This document shows positions 54,737-64,000 of a stretch of 64,000 nt of DNA, one piece after another. How positions within the stretch are numbered: position 1 is the stretch's first letter; every line of letters starts with the position of its first letter. The stretch is from Rhizophlyctis rosea (taxonomy: Eukaryota > Chytridiomycota > Chytridiomycetes > Rhizophlyctidales > Rhizophlyctidaceae), in the NCBI GenBank assembly GCA_027596075.1, contig JADGJC010000045.1, positions 62,001-126,000 of the forward strand. Reading direction: 5' to 3'. The position numbers were made by a program, and so were the translations under genes. Below the pieces are notes generated by a model. That model had not been told where the DNA came from. It saw nothing but the letters and a program-made list of their open reading frames with translations, and searched no databases.

Positions 54737-56698
54737 TCACCCCATAACAACTCCCCCTCCCCCACCCACATTCCCCTGCTGCTCCGGTTGCTGCTGCGCA
54801 GCCATGACACCCCCCTCCATATACGCCCCAGGCCCATGGTAATGTCCCCTCCTCCCCTTCCAACACCGCCCGGCCTTGATGTGCCGCATCATGGCGTCCT
54901 GTCGCGTGAAGGTGACGCCGCAGGGGCAGATGAAGGGCTTGTAGTTGGAGAGGTGGGTGAGGGCGTGGCGGGTTAGGTCGTGTTTGCGGAGGAAGCCCTG
55001 TGATTGGTGAGGCAGGAAGGGGGGTGAGTGAATGGTTCGAAACAGGCAGATATGTTTGATCTTTTTTGGCTTTACCTTTTTGCAAATATCACAGATAAAG
55101 TTACGTTCCCGTCCATGCAACCTCGCGTGCGTCTTTAGAGACGACAGCTTTGGGAAGCCTTTGCCGCATGCGCAACGGAAGGTACGTTGTGCTTCGTCCG
55201 GTTTCTGTTCCGAAGATGTCGATGACGAGACGGAGTCCTTTCCTTTTGCTCGGCCGACTGTCTCCTCCGCAGAAGCGTTGGACGCGGTTGACGCCATACT
55301 AGGCGGAGAATCCGTCGACTCTTTCGACGGTTCGACGGAGGACGGACGCGAATAATGGTACAGCGGCACGGTTGCGCCGGCGTATGCGGCGGGAGCTGCT
55401 CCGGGGGGTATGCCGACGTTCATGTACGGCATGGATGGCGCGACGGCTGCGAGGATGGGTTTGCCGGGTGTCGACATGCTGCTTACTAGTGGGGATGCTG
55501 GACGGGAGCGTGGATCCGGTGGGTAAACGGCGATACTGGGAACTTGGATGGGAACGGCCAATGTACCGTCGGCGGATTTTACACTGCTTCTACCTAGACT
55601 ATTATATCCCGACGCCGTCGCCACACCACCATCCAAAGTCCATCCATCGTCGACCGCGTAGCCTTCCCCGCTGTGCGGCACGACGGTTGGGGATACACCC
55701 AACACAGGTCCCGATAAACTAGAGTTGTGCGTAAGTGGTTTGCAGTCGTCGCACGCGTTGCTGCCGTAGTAATGTGGGTCCGCGCATGTGCACGCTTGCA
55801 TTGGTACGGGGTTGTAGGGCATAAGCAGTTGCGACTGACCGGGTGCGAGGGAGGTGTGAACGAGCTGAGGTGAGACGCCTGCTGCCATTTGAGGGGTTCC
55901 CGCGTTCATTGTTGGCGACACGCTGTATGCACCGTAGTAGGTCTGACTTGGAGCCGCCATTTGGGGACTTGCACTAGCCGCTCCGACACCAAAGATCCCT
56001 TTACTACCACTGCTGCTGCTATCTACACTCCCACTCGCACTTGCGCTCCCACCGCCATCGTCCCATGTCGGATCAAGGTTCAACACGTCCGCCAAATCAT
56101 CCAAATCCAGGTCCATCGTCGTTGAATCCAACATCCCGGAGGAACTACCGTCCCCAAAGTCGAGCGATGGGTTCAGGCTGAACGAGTCGTCGGGGACATT
56201 TGGTTCGACTGCGGGTGCGACAACGGGGGAGAGCGCGAGAGGGTCGATCGCGGTAAGTGCGGGAGATATGGGCATCAGGGCGGGAGATGTGACGAGATAT
56301 TTGCCCGGATGGCCGGATGCGTCGAGTAGTGGAGACCCGGAGCGTTGTGGGACGTACGGGTTCAGCAATGGGCTGGTGGATGTTGGGGTGGGCGGGGTTT
56401 GGTAGAAGAAGGGTTGCGCCATCATGGGTTGCTGCAATGCGATGCTTTGTGGGGGAGAGATGTGACTCAATCGCAAGGACTCTTCTGTTGGAGGGGACGT
56501 TGCGCTTCCTTCTGGTCGGTATGTATATTGGAAGTTGTGAGGAAGGGAGGGGCGACGTGGGTATGGTGCTGTCGAAGACGTTCCGCGTTGAGGGTTGTTG
56601 TACAATACGGAGTCGTCGCGTGCATATGGGGTGTTTGCCACGGTCGCTGGTGATGTGATGATAGAAGGTGCGAACGAAGGTGGTTGAAGTGTCGCCAT
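54737..56698 (-). CDS. C2H2 zinc-finger transcription factor
   Basis: Two exons (56698-55076, 54997-54737) join in phase to give 627 residues. The intron of 78 nt is in frame and stop-free, so unspliced RNA also stays open. Residues 1-490 are Ser/Pro/Gly/Ala-rich with an acidic segment around DLDLDDLADVLNLDPTWDD that looks like an activation domain. Three C-terminal fingers follow. The first is FRCACGKGF..HARLH (C-x-C spacing). The second is FICDICKK joined by the splice to GFLRKHDLTRHALTH. The third is FICPCGVTFTRQDAMMRH..C (C2HC). The layout recalls fungal stress regulators of the Msn2/Crz1 kind, but no orthology is claimed. A Gln/Gly-rich tail closes the protein. Confidence 0.85.
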   Translation of the reverse strand: MATLQPPSFAPSIITSPATVANTPYARDDSVLYNNPQRGTSSTAPYPRRPSLPHNFQYTYRPEGSATSPPTEESLRLSHISPPQSIALQQPMMAQPFFYQTPPTPTSTSPLLNPYVPQRSGSPLLDASGHPGKYLVTSPALMPISPALTAIDPLALSPVVAPAVEPNVPDDSFSLNPSLDFGDGSSSGMLDSTTMDLDLDDLADVLNLDPTWDDGGGSASASGSVDSSSSGSKGIFGVGAASASPQMAAPSQTYYGAYSVSPTMNAGTPQMAAGVSPQLVHTSLAPGQSQLLMPYNPVPMQACTCADPHYYGSNACDDCKPLTHNSSLSGPVLGVSPTVVPHSGEGYAVDDGWTLDGGVATASGYNSLGRSSVKSADGTLAVPIQVPSIAVYPPDPRSRPASPLVSSMSTPGKPILAAVAPSMPYMNVGIPPGAAPAAYAGATVPLYHYSRPSSVEPSKESTDSPPSMASTASNASAEETVGRAKGKDSVSSSTSSEQKPDEAQRTFRCACGKGFPKLSSLKTHARLHGRERNFICDICKKVKPKKIKHICLFRTIHSPPFLPHQSQGFLRKHDLTRHALTHLSNYKPFICPCGVTFTRQDAMMRHIKAGRCWKGRRGHYHGPGAYMEGGVMAAQQQPEQQGNVGGGGGVVMG

Positions 56699-59683
56699 TT
56701 GATACAAGTGAACGAAGGTGGTTGTCTTGTCTGTGACGGGTAATGGTGCCGACGGGTATCCCTGATGAGGTCCTATTGTTCACGAGCGCGGTATCGAGGA
56801 TGCGGAACAGAGGACGTACGCTATGCGTATGCTATGTATGATGGAGTAGGGATTCTATAGATGCTCGTATAATGATACTATATGTTGATGCAAGTAGCTA
56901 GCGTGTGAAAATTGCGGGTAATGGACATGCGATGTACAAAAGCGACTGAGGGGGTCAACAGATTGAATAAACACAAGAATAGATAGACAGACGGAAAAGA
57001 AGGGGTGTTGTGCGAGAATGCTAAAAAGCAAAGTGTAATGTGAGCACAAGGGTGTCCAGGGTGTTCAGCACAAACAGCTGGACGGCTCGAGGAATGTGAA
57101 ACTCGGAAACAGGGAGGGGAAGGATGTTGAGGATGTGAGGATGTGCGTGCTTTGATGTTCGGGGGGCAGATCTGGTGTATTCGCGAAAATCACTTTGTCG
57201 GAGGGGAGGGAGAGTGAGGGAGAGAAGGGGGGAGAAGGTGTCAAGGTGTGTATTGTGTGTTGTGGCAATGATGTGGATTGCTACTGCTTGAATGCAGGGA
57301 GACAGTGTGTGTAAGAAGTGTGTGTAAGAAGTGGAATGTTGAGTTGACGGATTGATGATCCAAGCGGAGGATGACGGCAATTGACACCAGAATGCGTGTG
57401 CGTGAATGCGCGTAAAATCCTCATCGGGAGAGTGAATGATTGCACCCCTTCTGTCTGGTTATGTTGACTGCTGTTGTAGTGATATCTGGCGATTGAATGT
57501 TGCTTATAGGGATGTTATGTCAAGGCTCGCATTGGGCTAGGTAACGGGTTTGTGTCTCTGTTTCGAATGATCACAGAAGCATCATGTTGCTAATGCCTGG
57601 TTTCTGGTAAAGGGAGGGCATGGATTCCATATGGGGACACCTGTTACGTATGCGAATGGAGGGTACCGGCAAATGGGTGCAGGGTTGAGCCATGGCCATG
57701 AAAGCATGCACCCTCTAGCATGCGTGTATGAAAATGGAGATTAGATGGACTCAGGATGAGACAGAATCCAAGCAAGCGGGTCATGCACCAAAAAATTGCA
57801 TACCGATGATGACACTGTGAGGGCAGCCTGATGAGGCGGAGTCGGAGGAAGGGTGATTCAATTGCTGATAGTATGACGAGTGATGCAGTGAGGCTTGGCG
57901 ACCCGTTCTTACTACAGGTTCTCGCTGCTCAATGCATATGAATGAGGCTGAGGGGTTTCTGAAGCTTTGCCAACCTGTTCTTTTCAAATCCTTCTTGTTC
58001 TGCAGCGTCACATCTTCACTCATATCTCATGTATTATAATACGCCCGCCGATCATCTCCAATTGAACGCAAATAGAGCACCTGTCCCAGGGCTTCCATCC
58101 GATCAACGCCCTCAACACAAACAAAGATGCAACCATGACATTCCGACGTCTGTCCAGGAACCAATATTCTGTATCTTGGGCTTTAGGTGTCTTATCACAA
58201 GGATCTGCGTTACTGGTAAGAATTACCGAAATGACCCTCCATTCCATCAAGAAACACGAAGACAATACGGGCTTTCTTTCAAAACAAGGGAATCCCAAAC
58301 TCCGTCAAGGGTATGCACTTAGCATCCTAGTCCATGTCTCAACAAGTGAAACCCCATTCAATGCATTCATCTGACAAGCTATGATCGTTCACTACCCTCG
58401 CTCCTGTCAAGATCGAGTTCATTGGAGACATCGAGAAGGGTGTGACGTTATCATTACCGCAACTGGCCCCCAGTCGCATCGGTCTGAATTCGCGCGCCAT
58501 GTGCCAAACTGATCGTACTCGCCTAGGGGCCATACCGCGGTAGCGAGACCCCATAATCATCAAGTTGCCGCTAGGAGCTCCGGTTCCCCGTTTATTGCAG
58601 CGGCAGAAGCATGAAAGCTTGTCAGCATCGGTTGGAGCTTGTCAGCACAAGCCATTCTGTCCGATATGACGTCATAAATGGTAGCGTGGCGAGGCGATGA
58701 TACCTGTGCCGTTGCTGTGCCACCAGCGAGACAGGGTCCTATGCAAAAGTCGGTTTTGGGGACCCCTCCAACTTTATTGCACGAGGCTGACGACGCAACC
58801 AAGGGGCATTGCTATGAGGTTTAACTTCCATCACATGAGGTCTGAAGGATAAACCTGCTTACTGCTCTGCCAGCATTTCCTTTTCAAGACCCGAAATCCC
58901 AAGGGCCGCGAATGGATTGAACAATACTAAGAGCCAAGCCACACCAGCCGGGCCATCAAGCGCCTCGCCTTGTTCCAGCTCCTCGCACCCATTGAACAAA
59001 GAGGAGGGACCCTATCCGGGCGCCCTCACAAGAATAATACCGCCAAATACTGGCAATGGCATTGGACAAGAAAAAATCCCAACTTCAGTTGCATAACAAC
59101 TCCGATGGGGCGCGGATTTCGCGGAAACCTGTCAAAACTTGTTGGGATGATGAGAAGGGAACGGAGGTTGCATGTTGAAACAGGCGGAGAGGCGGTTGAA
59201 GGGCCACACAAAAATGTAGATTTGGGAAGAACAATCTTGAGGTCGACGCAGTGCACTTGTCAGCCATTGGAAGCCCAAGGTCACGGTAACACAACTCAAA
59301 CTCTGCCCGGGGCGGTTTCGGATGTCGACGGGAGTTTGACAGGTCGACTTCGGAAGATTTGTTGTCGAGGTCAACCCTCTTCGTCGAGCACTGAGACACC
59401 ATTTTGAGTATTGAGATGGTCCTTGCCTTTTCCGCTGTCAAATGAATGTCGAACCTGTCAATAGTATGACAATTGGCTCTATCGATAGCATTGCGGCGAC
59501 GCGTGTGGTTGTAGTAGACGGGGTTGATGGAGTTTTGGGTGTTCTCTCGTGGCTCTTCCCTCTTGTGGCAGTTGAAGACGGCGGCTGATGAAAAGTTATA
59601 AACAACGAGCGTTTACACAAGATCCATTTCAACTCATGCAGAGCTGAATTGCAAATACTCTCTCGCCAGTCTCATTCTGAACC
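56699..59683. other. 3 kb intergenic region upstream of the zinc-finger gene
   Basis: No gene is supported on either strand. Open frames on the minus strand from 57.0 to 57.4 kb are low-complexity (His/Thr/Leu/Pro). They could belong to a long 5' untranslated leader of the zinc-finger gene, a common layout for regulators. The stretch at 58.0-59.4 kb is unique, non-coding-looking sequence. Confidence 0.35.
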
Positions 59684-60589
59684 ATGTCCACAATGTTGCA
59701 TGTCGTCACGAACCCCGCGGAACCTCTCACACCACCCCTTACACCGTCCCCTTCTTGGGCAGCTGCAATGAAGCTGGCTTCATCTCCTTCTCCAGCGTTA
59801 CCGCCCATCCACAATCTCTTCGGCACCGAGTTTGCTTCTCCGCGAAACCAAGAACCCTCCCCATCTTCCGCAATGCCAATTCCAATGACACTCTGCGTGG
59901 AGGGGGACCAAGCAGCAGACGACGACACCGAGCTTCCCATCCCTACACACTACATCCTCGACAAGCTTTCCATTCTTGGCCCAGCATTCTACAATGACGC
60001 CTCAACCGCCGATCTGATCCTCCGCGTCGTCGTCCAGGAAGAGCCCAATGCCTCCATGCACGATCCCCTGACATCCCAAACAACCGCAACACTCACATCA
60101 CCTCCCACACCACCAAAATACAAAATCCACTCCGACCACCCAGCCCACACCCCCTTCCTCTCAGCCCGCTCTCCCCGCCTCAGAGCCCTAATCTTCGCCT
60201 GCGATGCCGCCCGCGCAACCTCAAACCTCTCCTTCCGCCCAATCAAGCACTCCCGGCCCTCCGCACGCTTGACTCCTTACACCCGCTACATCGGCACACC
60301 AACGCGGAGGAAGTTACCGCTGCACCCGCCGAGCCCGGAGACGTTTGGCGCAGTTATGCGGTGGATGTATACGAGTGATGTTGAGGGGTTGAGGAGGTAT
60401 TTTGAGGGGATGGAAGATGGGGGCTGTAGGGCGAAGGAGGGGGTTTGGGCTAATGCGGTTTGGTTGGGGATGGAGGATGAGGTTTTGAGTGGGGTTTGTG
60501 GGAGGGGGTGGGAGGAGGGAGATGAGGGGGAGGAAGAGGAGGAGGAGGAGGAGAGGGGGCGGAGTAGGGTTAAGGTGGAAGTGATGTGA
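59684..60589 (+). CDS. BTB/POZ-domain protein
   Basis: This is an intronless frame of 301 residues from the ATG at 59684. The first ~85 residues are Pro/Ser/Thr-rich. A BTB fold is then recognisable: YNDASTADLILRVVVQEE, a KYKIHSDHPAHTPFLSARSP segment with the strand-helix pair that carries the conserved His and Arg, then RLRALIFACD and LPPHPPSPETFGAVMRWMYTS-like sequence (here LPLHPPSPETFGAVMRWMYT). The C terminus has WANAVWLGMEDEVL and a long Glu/Gly acidic tail. BTB proteins dimerise and often act as adaptors for Cullin-3 ligases or chromatin. With no second domain, the role is unknown. Confidence 0.75.
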   Translation: MSTMLHVVTNPAEPLTPPLTPSPSWAAAMKLASSPSPALPPIHNLFGTEFASPRNQEPSPSSAMPIPMTLCVEGDQAADDDTELPIPTHYILDKLSILGPAFYNDASTADLILRVVVQEEPNASMHDPLTSQTTATLTSPPTPPKYKIHSDHPAHTPFLSARSPRLRALIFACDAARATSNLSFRPIKHSRPSARLTPYTRYIGTPTRRKLPLHPPSPETFGAVMRWMYTSDVEGLRRYFEGMEDGGCRAKEGVWANAVWLGMEDEVLSGVCGRGWEEGDEGEEEEEEEERGRSRVKVEVM

Positions 60590-61445
60590 AGTGGGGATTG
60601 GGTGAGATTTTGTAAATAATAATTGTGTAAATAGCAATTCTTCAGTAATTCGACCTTGCGACGTCTGTTATTGTTCTTCCATTGAGAGAGGGGCAACCTA
60701 TCACTATGAAGGGTCGGACACTATGCTTATTGAACAATGCGGAAATTGTGCACAGCCGCAAGAACAGATTTTTCAGTAGGCGCAAGATGGGAGTTCGCCA
60801 AGCATGAGATATCCTTATGATGTATGCTCTTGCTGCCGCCTCTTTGAGCACCAAAATACCATTGCGTTAGTCCTGCTCATATCACATAGGTAGATGGAAC
60901 TATGGAAGATGGTGCTTGACATTTGACATGCCCGGGCCAGTTGACTCCTCCAAAAGTCCCTGCTGCGCCTCACCCATATTGATTACATCATCCACAACGA
61001 GTCATCCTTTCCACATTGGTCGGTGACTCGAGATTTGAAAGGGTGGGGTCGAGGCCTGGGCTATCAGACTTTTTCCAAAAACTTGATCTCACACCCTGGT
61101 GTTTGATCCTCGCTCATCTTGCTTCCCACACTCCAATTCTCGTCCTTCGCGCGAGTCCAACAACAAAGCAACTCCTCCTACGCGGGATTGCATATTGCCT
61201 TCCCAGAAAGCAAACTTCAACACTTCATCTCACGACCCGCTTAGTATCAAGCGGCCAAACTCCACACGAATTATCTTTTTGCGTTCGGACACATCCCACG
61301 GTCCCGACAACGCAAAAAACCCCAACAATAACCCCCCAGAATATTATTATGTGGACCTACGCCATTCAAGTTGCCCAATTCAAATCCGCCAACTATCCTC
61401 CCGACGTTCTTGTTCGTATTTTCCCTAGAGGTCCTCTTGCCCAGC
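60590..61445. other. Intergenic region BTB gene / W2-like gene
   Basis: These 856 bp contain no supported gene. The open frame running into 61.5 kb is the upstream extension of the next gene. Confidence 0.35.
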
Positions 61446-63505
61446 ATGGCTCTTGGCGTCACCACACTGCAGCGAGGAAGGAAGACCGGAGTTCAGTCCT
61501 CCGTTGTTGAAGCTTCACTCCGACTTGTGGTGTCTGCCTTTATCCTTTACGTGCGCTGCATGTGCGCCGTGCTGGAACTCCCCTTGCGGATCATAAGCAT
61601 TTGGTTCCGAGCTTGCGTTTGGACGGCGGAAGTCTGTGGACGGATTTACACCACCTTGTCCCAAGTTCCACTCCTTGTACTCAACACCACACTTGACCTG
61701 CACTCCAAGTTATGGATATGGTCCACCTCCCTCCCATCACGTTCCGCGCTCCAGCTTATCCAGTTCGTCTTCCCGCGCCTTTGCCTTGACCCCTCACACC
61801 GCCACCCCGCTTCCTGCGCGCTACCGGAATGCCATACATCCCAACCATCGAATCTCCACATCCTCCTTGAAGAAGCCTGTCACACGGCTTCGAAGCGGTT
61901 GGAACGGTTGATGGTTAGAGAACGAGAGGTGAATGGGTTGCGGAAGAAAATTGGGTCGATAGAGAAGCAGCAGAAGTACGCGAAGGATTTGGCGACGGAG
62001 AGAAGAATTGAGTATCTCAGAGAGAAAGAGGCGAGAGAGTTGATGAATGTGTTGTATGAAAATGTGTGTAAGAAAAAGCTCAAATGATCTAGGCTCCTTC
62101 CACATGCAGCGAAAGTGTAACAAAAAGACTCATCTTCCAATCCCTACCCAGAACCTCCGCAAACTCGAAACAGAACTAAAACACCGCGAAGAATATATCC
62201 TCAAACTCGAAGCCCAAGTTGCGCGTTACGAAGCCAGTCCTTCTCCACCGCTTGATTCGGATTCTTCGGATGCGTCCCCGGATTACCATATTTCTTATGA
62301 TAGTAGTCAGTATGATAATTTGTTGGGCGGGTGGGAAGATGAGTGTGATGGTGGGAGGGGTGGGAAGTGGGAAGGAGAGGATGGGGAGGGATGTTTGGAG
62401 GGGCGGACAGAAGATGGGGAGGAGGAGGAAGAGGAGGATGATGATGAGGATGAGTGTGATGGTGCGTTGTGTTTTCTCTCAAGGAGGCAGATATGGAGGA
62501 CGATTAGTGATTGTTTTATGCAGATACCCCATTTTTGGAGCGTGCGAGCGAGCAAGTTTTGCAACTGCTGGTTTCAAAAGCAACGGGTACGTCTTTCGAA
62601 CGCTCATTGATTCGAGCTTTCTAAATTAATTGACGCATTATACCCATCCAGCCCTATCAGTGACGTTCGACATTGAAGATCTGGCAGCGAAATATGATGC
62701 TGGGACGGCGGAGTGCCTTACGGCGGTTGTTGCGGGGATTGTGATGCATATTTGTAATACTGGGGCGGAGGATGATGTTGTGAGCATTGGGAAGGTATGT
62801 TTATCATGACATCTGTTTCTCATTCTTCGCGGCCGATGAGACTTGTACTGATGATGGTCGCGTCTTTCCAGATCGTTGATGACTATGCTAAAGTGATCAA
62901 CCATTTCCGGTGTGAGGATGTGTGTGATGAGGGGACCATTTTGAATGATTTGGAGGTTGGTGACATCTCCAATGATTGATGGTGGATGACGAAGCTGATC
63001 TCACCATCTTCCATCAACACCAACTTAGCTCGCATGCAATAAATCCTCAACAACAATCCTATCTCACATCAACATTCTGAAAGTCTTCATCGAACAAGGC
63101 GTGCTGGAACCGTCATTGGTCATTACTTGGTGGCGGGATGCGTGTCTTCGTTCGGAGGCGAAGGTGGATGGAGGGCGGGACAAGGCATTGGCGGAACTGG
63201 TCTTGCGAGCGAAGCAGTTTGTGGAGGTTTTGGAGGAGGAGAGTGATTCAAGTTCTGATGCGGTGGGAGAGGAGGAGGATGATAGTGGGGTGGAGTGGAG
63301 TGAAGGTGACGACGAAGAAGACGAGGAGGAGGAGGGAGACGAGAATGATGATGGAAAGAATGACGAGCTGGGCTCGGTAGGGCAGACAACGGAGGCGGAC
63401 GAAATGACATACCCGGAACATACCCAAAGAAAAACACGAGAGCTCAGGAAATCCGTGTCGTTTGATGAAGAACCCACGGTCAATTACATATCGGATTGTG
63501 ATTGA
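61446..63505 (+). CDS. Hydrophobic-segment, coiled-coil protein with C-terminal W2-like domain
   Basis: The ATG at 61446 opens a first exon to about 62061. Further exons run at about 62153-62461, 62521-62586, 62651-62794, 62872-62952 and 63029-63505 and join in phase. Residues ~20-120 contain several hydrophobic, weakly charged helices (LRLVVSAFILYVRCMCAVLE, SIWFRACVWTAEVCG) that may sit in or on a membrane. A coiled coil follows (RERE..KKIGSIEKQQKYA, then LKHREEYILKLEAQVARYE) and an acidic stretch. The C-terminal ~160 residues have the pattern of the W2/MIF4G-like HEAT domain of eIF2B-epsilon and eIF5: LAAKYDAGTAECLTAVV, ILKVFIEQGVLEPSLVITWW and AKQFVEVLEEESDSSSD with a Glu/Asp tail. It lacks the nucleotidyltransferase part of eIF2B-epsilon. 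Function unknown. Confidence 0.65.
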
Positions 63506-64000
63506 GGATTGAAAGGGATTAGGCAACTGGTAAGTAAGCAAGAATGTCCCTTGCTCTTTTGTGGGGGTTGCGGGCTAGGAGAATTATCAACCGCTTCGAT
63601 GTTGGCTTTTTCTGTGCTGATGCGCTAAACTTCGCCCTCCTTGTTGATTTAGGAATGGTAGCCTGAGTAGTATTTGTAGATAGCTTTTTCTTTTGTGTTT
63701 CTGTTTTCATTCATTCCTTTTTTTGGGATGTACCATTTGTTTAATATGCAATCTTTTTATGGATGTGCACTCAATGTTCATTGTCCGGCTCACACGAACT
63801 ACCAATTTCAGCGAGCCATGGATCGTTGTCTATGTAATATCCAGTCGATTGCGATGGGTGGGTCATTGGGTACATTGTATGGCGTGGCTTTGTGTCCCAA
63901 GCATTTGTTGTCATACATTCGTCATGAAGGTCTTACATCGCGGTCTGCGCGCTCTCTCCCTAAATCTTATGTGATCCAACTATTTGTAAGATCGACTACA
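63506..64000. other. 3' flank to window end; nothing recognised
   Basis: This is the region downstream of the last gene. Open frames are short and unsupported. TTTTTT-rich sequence near 63680-63730 may belong to the 3' untranslated region. Confidence 0.3.

Noticed and set aside
56145..56783. 212-codon minus-strand frame overlapping the zinc-finger gene
   Set aside because: Same strand, other frame; rich in Arg/His/Thr, a frame shadow of the Ser/Pro-rich coding exon.
58970..59407. 145-codon plus-strand frame
   Set aside because: No coding character and no splice partners; in the long regulatory region.

Overview
The window is nuclear DNA of a zoosporic (flagellated) fungus, most likely a chytrid. 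The genes are fungal/opisthokont in type (Cef1-type CDC5, ATP4, VMA9, Rec8, Pms1). They are dense and on both strands, with many short introns of about 40-110 nt bounded by GT..AG. An intact intraflagellar-transport gene (IFT20) points to an organism that still builds a cilium, which excludes Dikarya and Mucoromycota. There are no rRNA genes, CRISPR arrays, bacterial operons or recognisable complete transposons. I did not find a convincing tRNA.

Layout. 0-8 kb: a Ser/Pro-rich protein, cyclin H (TFIIH kinase module) and a PH-domain/coiled-coil protein. 8-13 kb: an ARF-family GTPase fused to three copies of a repeat domain, then a small secreted LPMO-like copper protein. 13-19 kb: the CDC5 splicing factor and IFT20, head to head, then an F-box protein. 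19-27 kb: a helix-turn-helix protein resembling the DNA-binding half of Tc1/IS630 transposases, a kinesin-5 and an unrecognised protein. 27-35 kb: a divergent HSPA12-type Hsp70, a single-pass membrane protein with a Pro/Gln/Tyr-rich tail and a secreted ADAM-like metalloprotease. 35-46 kb: CK2 beta with a long acidic N-terminal extension, the mismatch-repair protein PMS1 and the meiotic kleisin REC8 head to head, and an unrecognised 252-residue protein. 46-50 kb: V-ATPase subunit e (VMA9) and mitochondrial ATP synthase subunit 4 (ATP4) head to head, then a J-domain protein. 50-64 kb: sparser, with a small mitochondrial membrane protein, a C2H2 zinc-finger regulator with a long upstream region, a BTB/POZ protein and a coiled-coil protein ending in a W2-like (eIF2B-epsilon type) domain.

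The genes do not form a pathway cluster. Several housekeeping pairs share short divergent promoter regions: CDC5/IFT20 318 bp, PMS1/REC8 494 bp, cyclin H/PH protein 571 bp and VMA9/ATP4 733 bp. The most novel-looking object is the ARF-repeat fusion at 7952-10387, whose GTPase half has cysteine at the usual catalytic glutamine position. Exon joins were worked out by hand from splice signals and reading phase. Where the phases close exactly I give a protein length.
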